Of a DNA stretch of 41,682 bases, positions 33,201-41,293 are shown piece by piece. The position numbers and the translations under genes are program-made. The notes below the pieces were generated by a model. The model did no database searches. It was not told the DNA's origin and worked only from the letters and a program-made list of their open reading frames with translations. Position 1 is the first letter of the stretch. Each line of letters starts with the position of its first letter. The stretch comes from Thermincola carboxydiphila (GTDB lineage: Bacteria; Bacillota; Thermincolia; Thermincolales; UBA2595), in NCBI GenBank assembly GCA_016841325.1, contig JAENZJ010000027.1:1-41682 (forward strand). The letters are read 5' to 3'.

Positions 33201-33347
33201 TAACCTTACCTCCACTTCGTAAATGCTTCTGTAAATATATAACTGTATTTTTGCCCCCTTTATTACAGTATTATCCGCTAATTTTTTTGGGGCACTACTT
33301 TATTATTATCCCGGTCATGCTATATAATTGTGCCAGAGGTGATAGAA

Positions 33348-33953
33348 TTGAAAAAACCCATTAAATGCGTGGGACTAGCAGCAAGCCCCCGGCGTAACGG
33401 TAACAGCACTATACTGCTGCAGGAGGCTTTACGCGGAGCTGCTGATGCCGGGGCCGACACCGAGCTGTTACTCCTTAACAATTACAGGTTTTCCGGCTGT
33501 CTTTCCTGTGACGGATGCTTTAAAGACGGGGAATGTGTCATCAATGATGATATGCAGATAATATATAAAAAAATACTGGAAGCAGACCGTTTGGCACTGG
33601 CTGCCCCTATATTTTCCATGGGTATGTGTTCCCAGGGAAAAGCCATGATAGACAGGACTCAGCGTTTCTGGTCCACCAGATATATTCTGAAAAGGGATGT
33701 GATCCCGGACAGGGACCGGCGCCCTCAAAGGAAAGGAATCTTCATTTCAGTTGCCGGTTCAGGGCATAAAAAAGTATTTGACGGGGCCATTCAGGTCGCC
33801 AAATACTTTTTCCTGATGCTGGAAACTGAGTTTTTGGGAGAGTATTGTTATCAGGAGATTGATGGAAAAGGAATCATCCTGAATTACCCCAGGATACTCA
33901 AAGAGGCCTATACGGCTGGCTTTAACCTGGCAGGCCCGCCTCACGTCCGGTAA
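33348..33953 (+). CDS. Iron-sulfur flavoprotein (NADPH-dependent FMN reductase family)
   Basis: A ~201-residue flavodoxin-fold protein. KCVGLAASPRRNGNSTILLQEALRGA (~5-30) is the FMN phosphate site. CLSCDGCFKDGEC (~48-60) is the compact cysteine cluster of archaeal/clostridial Isf proteins that binds a [4Fe-4S] cluster. PIFSMGMCSQGKAMIDRTQRFW is the second flavin-binding loop. Likely shuttles electrons between ferredoxin and acceptors such as oxygen or peroxide. The start I prefer is TTG 33348 (GAGGTG 6 nt upstream); GTG 33330 is in frame. Confidence 0.85.
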   Translation: MKKPIKCVGLAASPRRNGNSTILLQEALRGAADAGADTELLLLNNYRFSGCLSCDGCFKDGECVINDDMQIIYKKILEADRLALAAPIFSMGMCSQGKAMIDRTQRFWSTRYILKRDVIPDRDRRPQRKGIFISVAGSGHKKVFDGAIQVAKYFFLMLETEFLGEYCYQEIDGKGIILNYPRILKEAYTAGFNLAGPPHVR

Positions 33954-33975
33954 ACCTTATGCAGCCCCGGCTGAT

Positions 33976-35073
33976 CTACATCAGGTAATCCGGGGACTGT
34001 ACGGTCTTCCCCTGATGATGCTGCTCATATGACGGCAAATATTCCGTAACATCATCCACTTTTACCGTCCTTTCTTCCCTGACAGACCTGATAATATCGA
34101 GCACCATTTTGGTATCACCATATTCCATTTCCGGTGGGACAGAAATTGGTTCTTTACCTGTAGCTGCATTGTAGAAATTCAACAGCTCATTATAGAAGCC
34201 ACGCTGGGGACGGTAAGGCACCTGTTCCGACCTCCCGTCATCATAAGCTACATTTATCGTACCACAGTCACGCTCTTCAAGGTATATCATTCCATTGGAG
34301 CAGAAAATCCTAAGCCCGGTCAGTGGTCTCTGCATTTCCCGGCCTGCACAGTAAAAGGTAAACTGACCGGTAATTCCGCTGCGGAATCTGATATTGGTGT
34401 TAATAACAGCATACGGAGCCCATGGGTCATCCTGCGGGACTCCATATGCATGTACTTCGTCAACCGCTCCGAAAAAATGCCTTAGTGCCGCGATATCATG
34501 AACAGCTGTATCCAGAATGATGCCACCGGGAAATTCCGGGTACTGGCGCCACTCCTTGGCGGCAAATTTATCTCCCAGCATATCCCGGGGGAAATTCATC
34601 ACCCTGTTCTGGATGAAGTACACCGGCTTGCCGACTTTCTCAGTCCTGATCATGTCCCTGATCAAATCAACTTCTTCATTGTACCTGTAATTCTCGGCTA
34701 TCATAATGGGAATTCCAAATTTCCGGGGCAGTTGGGCACAGGTCCTGGCTTGTTCCAGATTTGGTGCCAGGGGCTTTTCACATATAATGGGTTTGCCCGC
34801 CCTGGCCACCTCCTCAGTTACGGTAAAGTTCTGCCCAATAGGCACCATTATGTCAAACACATCTATATCGGCCCTTTTAATCATTTCCCGGTAATCACTA
34901 AAAACATCCTGTTCCGGGATGTTAAGCCGCTTGGCCCATTCCTTTGCTTTATTACTGTCAGTATCACAGAGTGCTTTGATTTCATACTTATCCTGTAATT
35001 CCATATAGGCAGGGTAATGAAGCCTTTCAAATGCCATCCCGGTACCAATAATCCCAACCCGAAGTTTTCGCAA
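33976..35073 (-). CDS. Gfo/Idh/MocA-family oxidoreductase
   Basis: A 365-residue NAD(P)-dependent dehydrogenase. The Rossmann domain begins VGIIGTGMAFERLHYPAYMEL; CEKPLAPN (~95) is the conserved Lys-Pro motif; DTAVHDIAALRHFFG (~190-205) contains the catalytic Asp/His of the C-terminal domain. The family acts on sugars, inositols and similar alcohols. TTG 35073 is 6 nt after AAGGAGGGG. It lies 25 bp after the ndh gene, so the two may be cotranscribed, though a joint role is not obvious. Confidence 0.88.
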   Translation of the reverse strand: MRKLRVGIIGTGMAFERLHYPAYMELQDKYEIKALCDTDSNKAKEWAKRLNIPEQDVFSDYREMIKRADIDVFDIMVPIGQNFTVTEEVARAGKPIICEKPLAPNLEQARTCAQLPRKFGIPIMIAENYRYNEEVDLIRDMIRTEKVGKPVYFIQNRVMNFPRDMLGDKFAAKEWRQYPEFPGGIILDTAVHDIAALRHFFGAVDEVHAYGVPQDDPWAPYAVINTNIRFRSGITGQFTFYCAGREMQRPLTGLRIFCSNGMIYLEERDCGTINVAYDDGRSEQVPYRPQRGFYNELLNFYNAATGKEPISVPPEMEYGDTKMVLDIIRSVREERTVKVDDVTEYLPSYEQHHQGKTVQSPDYLM

Positions 35074-35098
35074 AATAATCCCCTCCTTATCATCAATA

Positions 35099-36292
35099 TT
35101 ATTTCAAAAGTTTTTTGGCAACCAGCCTGAACCCGCCCAGGGAAAAAAGGTATTTCCACTGGATAGCTTCTTTTAGCAATCCGGCCACCCTTCCTGTTGT
35201 GCGGTATTCCCGGCCAACCTTTCCGACTGCTGCCTTTCTGCCAAGGGAAACAACCCTGCCCAGCTCCCTGGGATTACATTCCTTCAGGCCTTCACCCCTG
35301 ATATCTGCCAATATATTCAATGCAGCCAGCCGTCCGCTCTGAATGGCAACCTGCGCTGTGGGCCCCATAACCTCTCCTGTCGCCTGGTTGACGATGAAGG
35401 CATTGTCTCCAACCAGATAAACATTGGGATAATCTACAGACTGGAGATATCTGTTGACTTTGGCTCTTCCCCTGGCAGCAGTGGTAAAACCTGACTGGGC
35501 AATCAGCCTGTTTGCCCTGATCCCACCCGTCCAGATAAAATTACGGGTTTTGATTATCTCACCGTTACTGAGCCTGACTTCGTTTTCTGTTACACCCTCG
35601 ATGGCTGTTCCGGTAATAATCCTGATTCCCTTGTTGCGAAGAATTTCGTAGGCATTATCAATCAGTTTCCTGTCATAACCCTTGAGAATTGTGGCCGCAG
35701 CTTCTATATTAATCACAGAAACCATCTTTTCCTGAATGTCATATTCCTTTGCCAGTTTTGGGACCCAGTCAGCCATTTCACCGGTCAGTTCTATTCCGGT
35801 AAAACCGGCTCCCCCCACTACTATGGTAAGCAATTCCCTTCTGAGAGGATTACTTTTAAAAGTAGCAAAATTGTTTTCAATATGTGCCCTAATCAGTTTA
35901 GCACTGTTCAGGCTCCTCAGGGTGAGGCTGTGCTGTTCAAGACCGGGTATATTAAAATACTCCGGCTCACTTCCCAGGCCAACGATAAGGTAATCATAAT
36001 CAATTGTGCCATCCCCCAGGATAACCCTGTTATCTTTAGGCAGAATCCGGAGGACCACATCCTTAATTTGTTTAACCCTTGTCTCATCAAATATTTCACC
36101 GAGGGATATCCTCATATCCTTATTGCCCGTGACCCCGGCAGCAGATTCATGGAGTTGAGCCATAAAGTGATGATAGTTATGTTTATTGACAAGTATTATC
36201 TCAGCCTCATCTCTGCTGCTTTCCGATTCCAGTGTAAGGGCGCTTCTAACTCCGGCATAACCTGCGCCCAGGATAACAACCCGTCTGGCCAT
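35099..36292 (-). CDS. ndh: Type II NADH dehydrogenase (NDH-2)
   Basis: A 397-residue two-dinucleotide-binding FAD protein. VVILGAGYAGVRSAL (FAD), VVGGAGFTGIELTGEMADW (NADH, ~160-178) and YLVGDNAF (~275, FAD) are visible; PTAQVAIQSG follows. The C-terminal ~50 residues (KVGREYRTTGRVAGLLKEAIQWKYLFSLGGFRLVAKKLL) form the amphipathic membrane anchor of NDH-2. It oxidises NADH to reduce quinone without pumping protons, odd but not unknown in strict anaerobes. ATG after AAGGAGG by 8 nt. Confidence 0.92.
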   Translation of the reverse strand: MARRVVILGAGYAGVRSALTLESESSRDEAEIILVNKHNYHHFMAQLHESAAGVTGNKDMRISLGEIFDETRVKQIKDVVLRILPKDNRVILGDGTIDYDYLIVGLGSEPEYFNIPGLEQHSLTLRSLNSAKLIRAHIENNFATFKSNPLRRELLTIVVGGAGFTGIELTGEMADWVPKLAKEYDIQEKMVSVINIEAAATILKGYDRKLIDNAYEILRNKGIRIITGTAIEGVTENEVRLSNGEIIKTRNFIWTGGIRANRLIAQSGFTTAARGRAKVNRYLQSVDYPNVYLVGDNAFIVNQATGEVMGPTAQVAIQSGRLAALNILADIRGEGLKECNPRELGRVVSLGRKAAVGKVGREYRTTGRVAGLLKEAIQWKYLFSLGGFRLVAKKLLK

Positions 36293-36364
36293 AACACGTC
36301 CTCCTTATACTCAGGTGCAGAAAAACCGATACAACACCTTACCATATATCATTTCCAAAAAGGG

Positions 36365-36401
36365 AAAAAAAACGCCGGACAGAGAACAAAAATCCGTCCG
36401 G
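36365..36401 (-). terminator. Terminator of the CapA-like gene
   Basis: CCGGAC/GTCCGG with a 15-nt loop on the minus strand, followed by CG and TTTTTTTT; it lies 12 bp after the stop codon. Confidence 0.78.
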
Positions 36402-36412
36402 ACCGGAAATCA

Positions 36413-37654
36413 TTAATCATAAACATGGTCAACCACAGGTCCCCCCCGCTTTAAGAGGTGAGTTATAGTCTCATCCCATGCTTCCAGCAGTCTCTGGTAA
36501 TCCTGATAAGTAATCTTATTATCCAGCCCCAGCTGATAATTAATAATTGCCTTCTCCACAGGTACCACCCTGGATTTCATCCTTCCGTTGTCCCTGTACC
36601 TGTGTACCCATACCGGGACATATTCAGCGCTGTCCAGCTGTATTTTGCCGGTCACCGGCTCCTTCTGAACAGTCAGGGTCACTATTACCCCTGTATCCCG
36701 GTACCTCCCCTTCTGCCCGGAGACAAAATTGCCCAGGGAATAAGCCACAAACAGGCCCCCCTCCCGTTCCGGTTCCCTTACAGCCATAGGCTGGATAACA
36801 TGGGTATGGCTCCCGGCCACTATATCTGCACCGGCTTGAAAAAGCTCCTCAACCATCTGCCTCTCCCTCTCACCGGGAGTGCGGCGGTATTCTACCCCAT
36901 AATGCGGACTGACAATGATAAGGTCTGCTCCCTTTTCCCGCATGACAGTGATATCCTGTTTCACCTGCTGTATGTCCAGCAAATTTACCAGGTACTCCCT
37001 GCCCCAGGGAACAGGCAGCCCATTGGTGCCGTATGTATATGACAGGATACCCAGCCTGATGCCTTTAACATCTATTATCAGTGGCTCCCGGCGGCTGTCA
37101 GCAGATGCAAAAGTCCCGGTATGCAAAATGCCGGCCTTATCCAGGTGCTCAATAGTCTTTAGGACACCATACTCTCCCCTGTCCATGGAATGGTTGTTGG
37201 CAGTTGTTAACACATCAACACCTGCTTCCCTCAGGGATAATAGGATCTCTTCAGGACTGTTGAATTTGGGGTAACCGGAATATCCCCTGTCGCGCCCCGC
37301 CAGAGTTGTTTCCAGGTTTGCAATAGTAATGTCCGCTGCCCCCAGATACTGAGCCACTTCATCAAAAACTCCGGCAAAAGAATAAGTCCCTGTCTGCCTG
37401 TCATAGGCATAAGCCAGTTGGTCGGAATGTACCATAATATCTCCTGCCAGTGCAATTCTTGCTTTAATTGGTTCCGGCTTAAGATAAACTGCCTGTTCTA
37501 CAGGGGGAACATCAGCCGGAACATCCTGGACGGTGGGGACACCTGACCGGGTGCAGCCGACAGGCATCAGGCCACTTGAAACAAACACTGCCATAAGCAG
37601 CAGGCATAAAGCAATATTTCTTATTTTTTGTTTATTGAATACACCGAAATACAT
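36413..37654 (-). CDS. CapA-family metallophosphatase-fold lipoprotein
   Basis: A 413-residue exported protein with an N-terminal hydrophobic stretch ending VGC (Cys ~33, a weak lipobox). The domain (IALAGDIMVHSDQLAYAYD, TTANNHSMDRGEYGV, SPHYGVEYRRTPGERE, GSHTHVIQP) is the calcineurin-like CapA fold (PF09587) first known from poly-gamma-glutamate capsule export; in many Firmicutes it has an unknown envelope role, and no cap genes lie here. The ATG at 37654 lies 9 nt after GGGAG; the open frame to 37744 lacks a ribosome site. Confidence 0.87.
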   Translation of the reverse strand: MYFGVFNKQKIRNIALCLLLMAVFVSSGLMPVGCTRSGVPTVQDVPADVPPVEQAVYLKPEPIKARIALAGDIMVHSDQLAYAYDRQTGTYSFAGVFDEVAQYLGAADITIANLETTLAGRDRGYSGYPKFNSPEEILLSLREAGVDVLTTANNHSMDRGEYGVLKTIEHLDKAGILHTGTFASADSRREPLIIDVKGIRLGILSYTYGTNGLPVPWGREYLVNLLDIQQVKQDITVMREKGADLIIVSPHYGVEYRRTPGERERQMVEELFQAGADIVAGSHTHVIQPMAVREPEREGGLFVAYSLGNFVSGQKGRYRDTGVIVTLTVQKEPVTGKIQLDSAEYVPVWVHRYRDNGRMKSRVVPVEKAIINYQLGLDNKITYQDYQRLLEAWDETITHLLKRGGPVVDHVYD

Positions 37655-37778
37655 TTTGAAGCGCTCCCGTTTATAATAATAATTCCATCTATTCCCACAA
37701 ATATGTTTGGCATTGTTGTAAAATACTAGGCTTGTAAGCGGCATTCTTACTTACTACCAATTCTAAGGAGGTGACAAT

Positions 37779-38186
37779 ATGAGTTTTCACCAGCAGATTC
37801 AGAACCAGATGCAGCAGCTGCAGCAGGTTGAACGTAGTGCCAGCCAGCAGGCCCAGCAAATTCAGCAAATAGCATCACAACTGAGCCAGCAAATGTCCCA
37901 GATGAACAGCCTGATGTCCCAGGTGGCAAACCAGATTGGGTCCCTGTCCATGACTCAGGCCGGATACGGTGGTGGAATGCAGGGCGCCTATCAGCCGGCA
38001 ACTGACTGGTCACAAAGGACTATTTCCACTCAGGGCTTCGGTCAGTCAGGCCAGTTCGGTTCAGGCGGCCAATACGGCATGTCAACACAGCCAGGCCAGT
38101 TCGGCTATTCGGGACAGTCGGGTAACCCCGGGGAAATCCCTACAGGCCGTTCAGCTTTTAACACTAACAAAGACCTCAATCAATAA
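37779..38186 (+). CDS. Gln/Gly/Ser-rich protein of unknown function (135 aa)
   Basis: I do not recognise this family. Residues ~5-58 are a heptad-like Gln-rich segment (IQNQMQQLQQVERSASQQAQQIQQIASQLSQQMSQMNSLMSQ) that should form a long coiled coil. Residues ~60-135 are a disordered Gly/Gln/Ser/Tyr tail (GFGQSGQFGSGGQYG). No cysteines, membrane segment or signal peptide. AAGGAGGTG lies before ATG and a terminator follows. Coiled coil plus Gly/Gln-rich tail recalls spore-coat proteins, which is only a guess. Confidence 0.8.
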   Translation: MSFHQQIQNQMQQLQQVERSASQQAQQIQQIASQLSQQMSQMNSLMSQVANQIGSLSMTQAGYGGGMQGAYQPATDWSQRTISTQGFGQSGQFGSGGQYGMSTQPGQFGYSGQSGNPGEIPTGRSAFNTNKDLNQ

Positions 38187-38205
38187 GAAGGAAAAGTACT
38201 ACGCC

Positions 38206-38250
38206 GGGATGAGTCTATTTCTGTGGAAATACTCATCCCTCTTTATTTTT
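38206..38250 (+). terminator. Terminator of the Gln-rich gene
   Basis: GGGATGAGT/ACTCATCCC with inner ATTTC-TGTG-GAAAT and a 2-nt bulge, followed by TCTTTATTTTT. The outer stem shares GGGATGA with the metF terminator at 15713. Confidence 0.85.
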
Positions 38251-38304
38251 CTGCCAAAATTGAAAAGCACGGTAATATATGAGGCTTTTAGGCGCAATTT
38301 TTGG

Positions 38305-38338
38305 TATAATTACACATAAGATATGTTAAGTGACATAT
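38305..38338 (+). promoter_or_regulatory. Promoter and inverted repeat of the acidic-protein gene
   Basis: TATAAT (38305-38310) with a weak -35. ATATGT-N6-ACATAT (38321-38338) overlaps the expected start site and may be a repressor site. The start codon is 46 bp later. Confidence 0.4.
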
Positions 38339-38383
38339 TAAGGTACATAAGTACTTTGATACCAAAACTGAGGAGGTTAATCC

Positions 38384-38728
38384 ATGTCCAAAAAGTGCAT
38401 TGAATTTGAAGCAAAAATAAAGGTTAAAGAAAAGGTTGATGCCAAAACTCTGCTGCAACTGCTGAAATACATTTCAGAAGACCTTGGCTTTTCCATCAAA
38501 AAATTGGAATCAGATGAAATTACCATGATAAAACCCGGGAAAGCCCTACAGCCAAAAAGCAGTAAGAAAGAACCATCCACGGCAGATATCACAGATAACA
38601 AATACTATGAAGATGCCGCTGTCGAAATTGAAATAGAGGTTTCCACTGATGAACTGGAAATTGAAATTGAATCCGAAGATATTGAAACAGTAAAAGACCT
38701 GGCCTCAAAAATTGCAGGTATGTTATAA
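38384..38728 (+). CDS. Acidic hypothetical protein (114 aa)
   Basis: I do not recognise it. A basic/helical start (KCIEFEAKIKVKEKVDAKTLLQLLKYISEDLGFSI) is followed by a Lys/Ser/Pro hinge and a strongly acidic C-terminal half (EIEIEVSTDELEIEIESEDIETVKDLASKI). It is cytosolic with one Cys. GAGGAGG lies before the ATG. Its own promoter suggests a single-gene unit. Confidence 0.75.
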   Translation: MSKKCIEFEAKIKVKEKVDAKTLLQLLKYISEDLGFSIKKLESDEITMIKPGKALQPKSSKKEPSTADITDNKYYEDAAVEIEIEVSTDELEIEIESEDIETVKDLASKIAGML

Positions 38729-38750
38729 CAGCATAGCATATAACAGCATA
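38724..38750. repeat. Two 12-bp direct repeats after the acidic-protein gene
   Basis: TATAACAGCATA occurs at 38724-38735 and 38739-38750, spanning the stop codon. I see no terminator hairpin in this 31-bp convergent gap. Confidence 0.6.
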
Positions 38751-38759
38751 ACAGCCTTC

Positions 38760-39614
38760 CTAAAAAGCCGCAAACTGAAAACCCTGGTTCTGTAGCATAT
38801 CTATAATGGTGGGCAGGGCCCTGGCAGTAGCCATGTGCCCCCTGCCGTCATGCATAATTATTACCATATGAGGCCAAAGCTCTTTTTTCCGGGTTTGCTG
38901 CCGGACCTTTTCTATTATTTCCGGAGCAGTCAGGGACGGTTTTCTGGAATCATATGACTCCACATTCCAGTCAACAAGCCGGTACCCGCTCTCAGCCAGT
39001 GAGTCCTGCATATACCCGCTCTTACGGACTGCTCCTCCCGGGTCCCTGACGATTTTCGGTCTCTGTCCGGTAATACTAAAAATAAGCTCTTCATTTTTCT
39101 TTATGGATTCTAAAAAACTGTCCCTTCCTGAATAAATATCCTGATAACGATGGTTATAAGTATGATTTCCCAGAGAGTGCCCTCGCCGGGCTATATCCCG
39201 CAGCATGCCAGGATTCTTTTCAATTTCCGTGCCCACTACAAAGAAAGTCGCTTTGATGGCATAATGGTCAAGGATATCAAGTATCAGGGTTGTAACCACA
39301 CTGTCGGGCCCGTCATCAAAAGTGAGGTACACCTTTTTCTCTCCCGCCGCTTCACCCGGCCCGGGAAACGGGGATTCATCAATTTCACTGCTGCCGGTTT
39401 CATCACCGTTTCCGGTTTTGCCGCCACTTCCGGTTTCACCACTGTCCCCGGTTTTTCCTGCACCTGTATTGTGAAACGCCTGTTCCGTCAATGTTCTTGA
39501 TTCCTGAAAAATATATGAAAATCCCGTGGCCCCCACCCGGTTTTTGGCCACACAGCCCTGATTCAAGACTGATAAAAAAAGCGCCAAAAAAATTATCAGA
39601 GTCTTTTTTCCCAA
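38760..39614 (-). CDS. Polysaccharide deacetylase (NodB domain) lipoprotein
   Basis: A 284-residue exported NodB-fold deacetylase for N-acetylated wall glycans. An N-terminal hydrophobic segment ends NQGC (Cys ~21, atypical lipobox), then a Gly/Glu/Ser/Thr linker (~50-85). Catalytic motifs: TFDDGPD (~99), HSLGNHTYNH (~145), RDPGGA (~187), VDWNVES (~210) and IIMHDG (~253). TTG start 8 nt after GGGAGG. A 0A-box sequence lies 42 bp upstream, hinting at a spore-related role. Confidence 0.9.
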   Translation of the reverse strand: MGKKTLIIFLALFLSVLNQGCVAKNRVGATGFSYIFQESRTLTEQAFHNTGAGKTGDSGETGSGGKTGNGDETGSSEIDESPFPGPGEAAGEKKVYLTFDDGPDSVVTTLILDILDHYAIKATFFVVGTEIEKNPGMLRDIARRGHSLGNHTYNHRYQDIYSGRDSFLESIKKNEELIFSITGQRPKIVRDPGGAVRKSGYMQDSLAESGYRLVDWNVESYDSRKPSLTAPEIIEKVRQQTRKKELWPHMVIIMHDGRGHMATARALPTIIDMLQNQGFQFAAF

Positions 39615-39655
39615 CTTCAGGACCTCCCGTTAAAAATTAAGCAACATTTAATTAT

Positions 39656-39662
39656 TTCGACA
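39656..39662 (-). promoter_or_regulatory. Spo0A box upstream of the deacetylase
   Basis: On the minus strand AAAATGTCGAAATAATT contains TGTCGAA, 42 bp ahead of the TTG start in an AT-rich gap. Confidence 0.45.
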
Positions 39663-39718
39663 TTTTTCGCACATTGCCTGCCTATGTCTGTAATGTACTG
39701 TAAAAAAATAACTTCAAA

Positions 39719-39747
39719 TTGAAATTTAGGCAGGAATATATTAAAAT
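39719..39747 (+). promoter_or_regulatory. Promoter of the DUF1015 gene
   Basis: TTGAAA (39719-39724), exactly 17 nt, TAAAAT (39742-39747); start codon 61 bp later. Confidence 0.6.
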
Positions 39748-39807
39748 AAACGGGAATAACTAACCCTAAAAATTTTTATGTTTAACCACACTAAGGAGGT
39801 TCTACAA

Positions 39808-41109
39808 TTGGCGACAATAATTCCATTTAAAGGTATCAGGTATGACACCGGTAAAGTCGATATTAATGAAGTAATTACACCACCCTATGATGTCATAGAT
39901 GAATCAGGGCAGGAGTATTTTTACCGAAAAAACCCCTACAATGTCATCAGGCTGGAACTGGGCAAAAAGTATCCCGAAGATTCTGATGAGGACAACAGGT
40001 ATACCAGGGCAGCCAGGTATCTGAGGGAATGGCTGGAAACCGGTATCCTGAAACACGATGATAAACCCTCAGTCTATCTCTATGAACAGGAGTTTGATGT
40101 TAAAGGAGACAAGAAAATCCGCAGCGGTTTTATAGCCGGTGTACAAGCCAACGACTACAGTAAAGGCGAAGTCCTGCCACATGAGGAAACACTGCCAAAG
40201 CACAAGGCCGACCGCCTTAACCTGATGAAGGCTACACTGGCTAATTTCAGTCCGATTTTCGGGCTGTATGCAGACAGAGAACATGTCATCGAAAATGCCC
40301 TGGAAACTGCCAGGGAAATCCGTCAGCCCGATGCTGAGGTAACTGACAGCCAGGGTGTAATTAACAGGCTCTGGGTCATTTCAGATGAAAAGGCTCTCGC
40401 ATTAATAAAAGAAAAGATGTCAGGTGAAAAGATATTTATTGCCGACGGTCACCACAGGTACGAAACTGCCGTTAATTTTAGCAGGGAAATGGCAGCACAG
40501 GGTAAACAAGGCTATGACTTCCTGATGGTCTGCCTGGTAAACCTCTATAATAAAGGACTGGTGGTATTCCCCACCCACCGGGTAGTTAAAAACATAGCGG
40601 ACCTGGATATCACCAGGCTCCTCAGTGAACTGAGTACGGATTTTTCTGTTACCGAACTTCCTGCCGGGACTTCACTAAATGAATTTACAGAAACACTTGA
40701 AGCCAAAGGTAAGTCAGGCCCTTCTTTTGGTGTTTATGCAGGAGGCAGCAAATACTATATTATAACTTTGTCGGAACCGCACAAAATTAACTCACTGACT
40801 GACAGTGAACACTCAGAACGCTGGAAGCGGCTTGATGTTACCATACTCCATACACTGATCCTGGAAAAATACCTTGGTATAGGCAGTAAACAAAGGGCCG
40901 ACGAAAGCAACCTTATCTATGTCAGGGATGAAGAAGCTGCCAGGGAATTTGTGGACAGCGGCGAAGCACAGCTGGTTTTTTATATGAATGCCACCAAAGT
41001 CGAAGAAGTAACCGATATTGCCACCGGTGGGGAAAAAATGCCCCAGAAGTCAACCTTCTTTTACCCCAAGGTGATCACCGGACTGGTTATGAACGATTAC
41101 GAGAAATAA
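39808..41109 (+). CDS. DUF1015-family protein
   Basis: A 433-residue cytosolic protein. ATIIPFKGIRYDTGKVDINEVITPPYDVID is the family N-terminus; VYLYEQEF, FIAGVQANDYSKGEVLPHEETLPKHKADRLNLMKATLANFSPIFGLY, IADGHHRYETAVNFSREM (~212-230) and FPTHRVVKN follow. The HHRYE motif looks like an active or metal site. Members are widespread and often lie near serine or phosphoglycerate genes, but the reaction is not established. TTG 39808 lies 8 nt after AAGGAGG; the ATG at 39778 has no site. Confidence 0.85.
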   Translation: MATIIPFKGIRYDTGKVDINEVITPPYDVIDESGQEYFYRKNPYNVIRLELGKKYPEDSDEDNRYTRAARYLREWLETGILKHDDKPSVYLYEQEFDVKGDKKIRSGFIAGVQANDYSKGEVLPHEETLPKHKADRLNLMKATLANFSPIFGLYADREHVIENALETAREIRQPDAEVTDSQGVINRLWVISDEKALALIKEKMSGEKIFIADGHHRYETAVNFSREMAAQGKQGYDFLMVCLVNLYNKGLVVFPTHRVVKNIADLDITRLLSELSTDFSVTELPAGTSLNEFTETLEAKGKSGPSFGVYAGGSKYYIITLSEPHKINSLTDSEHSERWKRLDVTILHTLILEKYLGIGSKQRADESNLIYVRDEEAAREFVDSGEAQLVFYMNATKVEEVTDIATGGEKMPQKSTFFYPKVITGLVMNDYEK

Positions 41110-41152
41110 CACTCCGGGTGAGGGTAATATTCAACATTTTTGTTTATATCAA

Positions 41153-41271
41153 GGGAGTGGCAGATATGTTCCGGAATGACGAGTATGACGTCCGCTTGTC
41201 GGCAACTGCTTATGCTGGAGCCGGTAATAAGCTGAGTTGCAGCCGTCGGGAGGAATATATCTGCCACTCCC
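41153..41271. repeat. Long branched hairpin of the GGCAGAYATRTTCC family
   Basis: Outer arms 41153-41172 (GGGAGTGGCAGATATGTTCC) and 41252-41271 pair over 20 positions with one G-U if read on the plus strand. The interior pairs again (GCAACT-GCTTAT with ATAAGCTGAGTTGC). No T-run follows. The gap holds no ORF I can support. Confidence 0.7.
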
Positions 41272-41293
41272 AATTTGGGGACAAAATTCAAAA

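Noticed and set aside
33953-34020. GC-rich repeat CCCCGG/CCGGGG at the Isf-Gfo junction as a terminator
   Set aside because: Pairing is interrupted and no T-run follows on either strand.
36413-37654. True capsule biosynthesis gene
   Set aside because: The CapA fold is present but no capB/capC neighbours are seen; many Firmicutes keep lone CapA-like proteins.
38619-38625. 0A box TGTCGAA inside the acidic-protein gene
   Set aside because: It lies in coding sequence and is expected by chance at this frequency.
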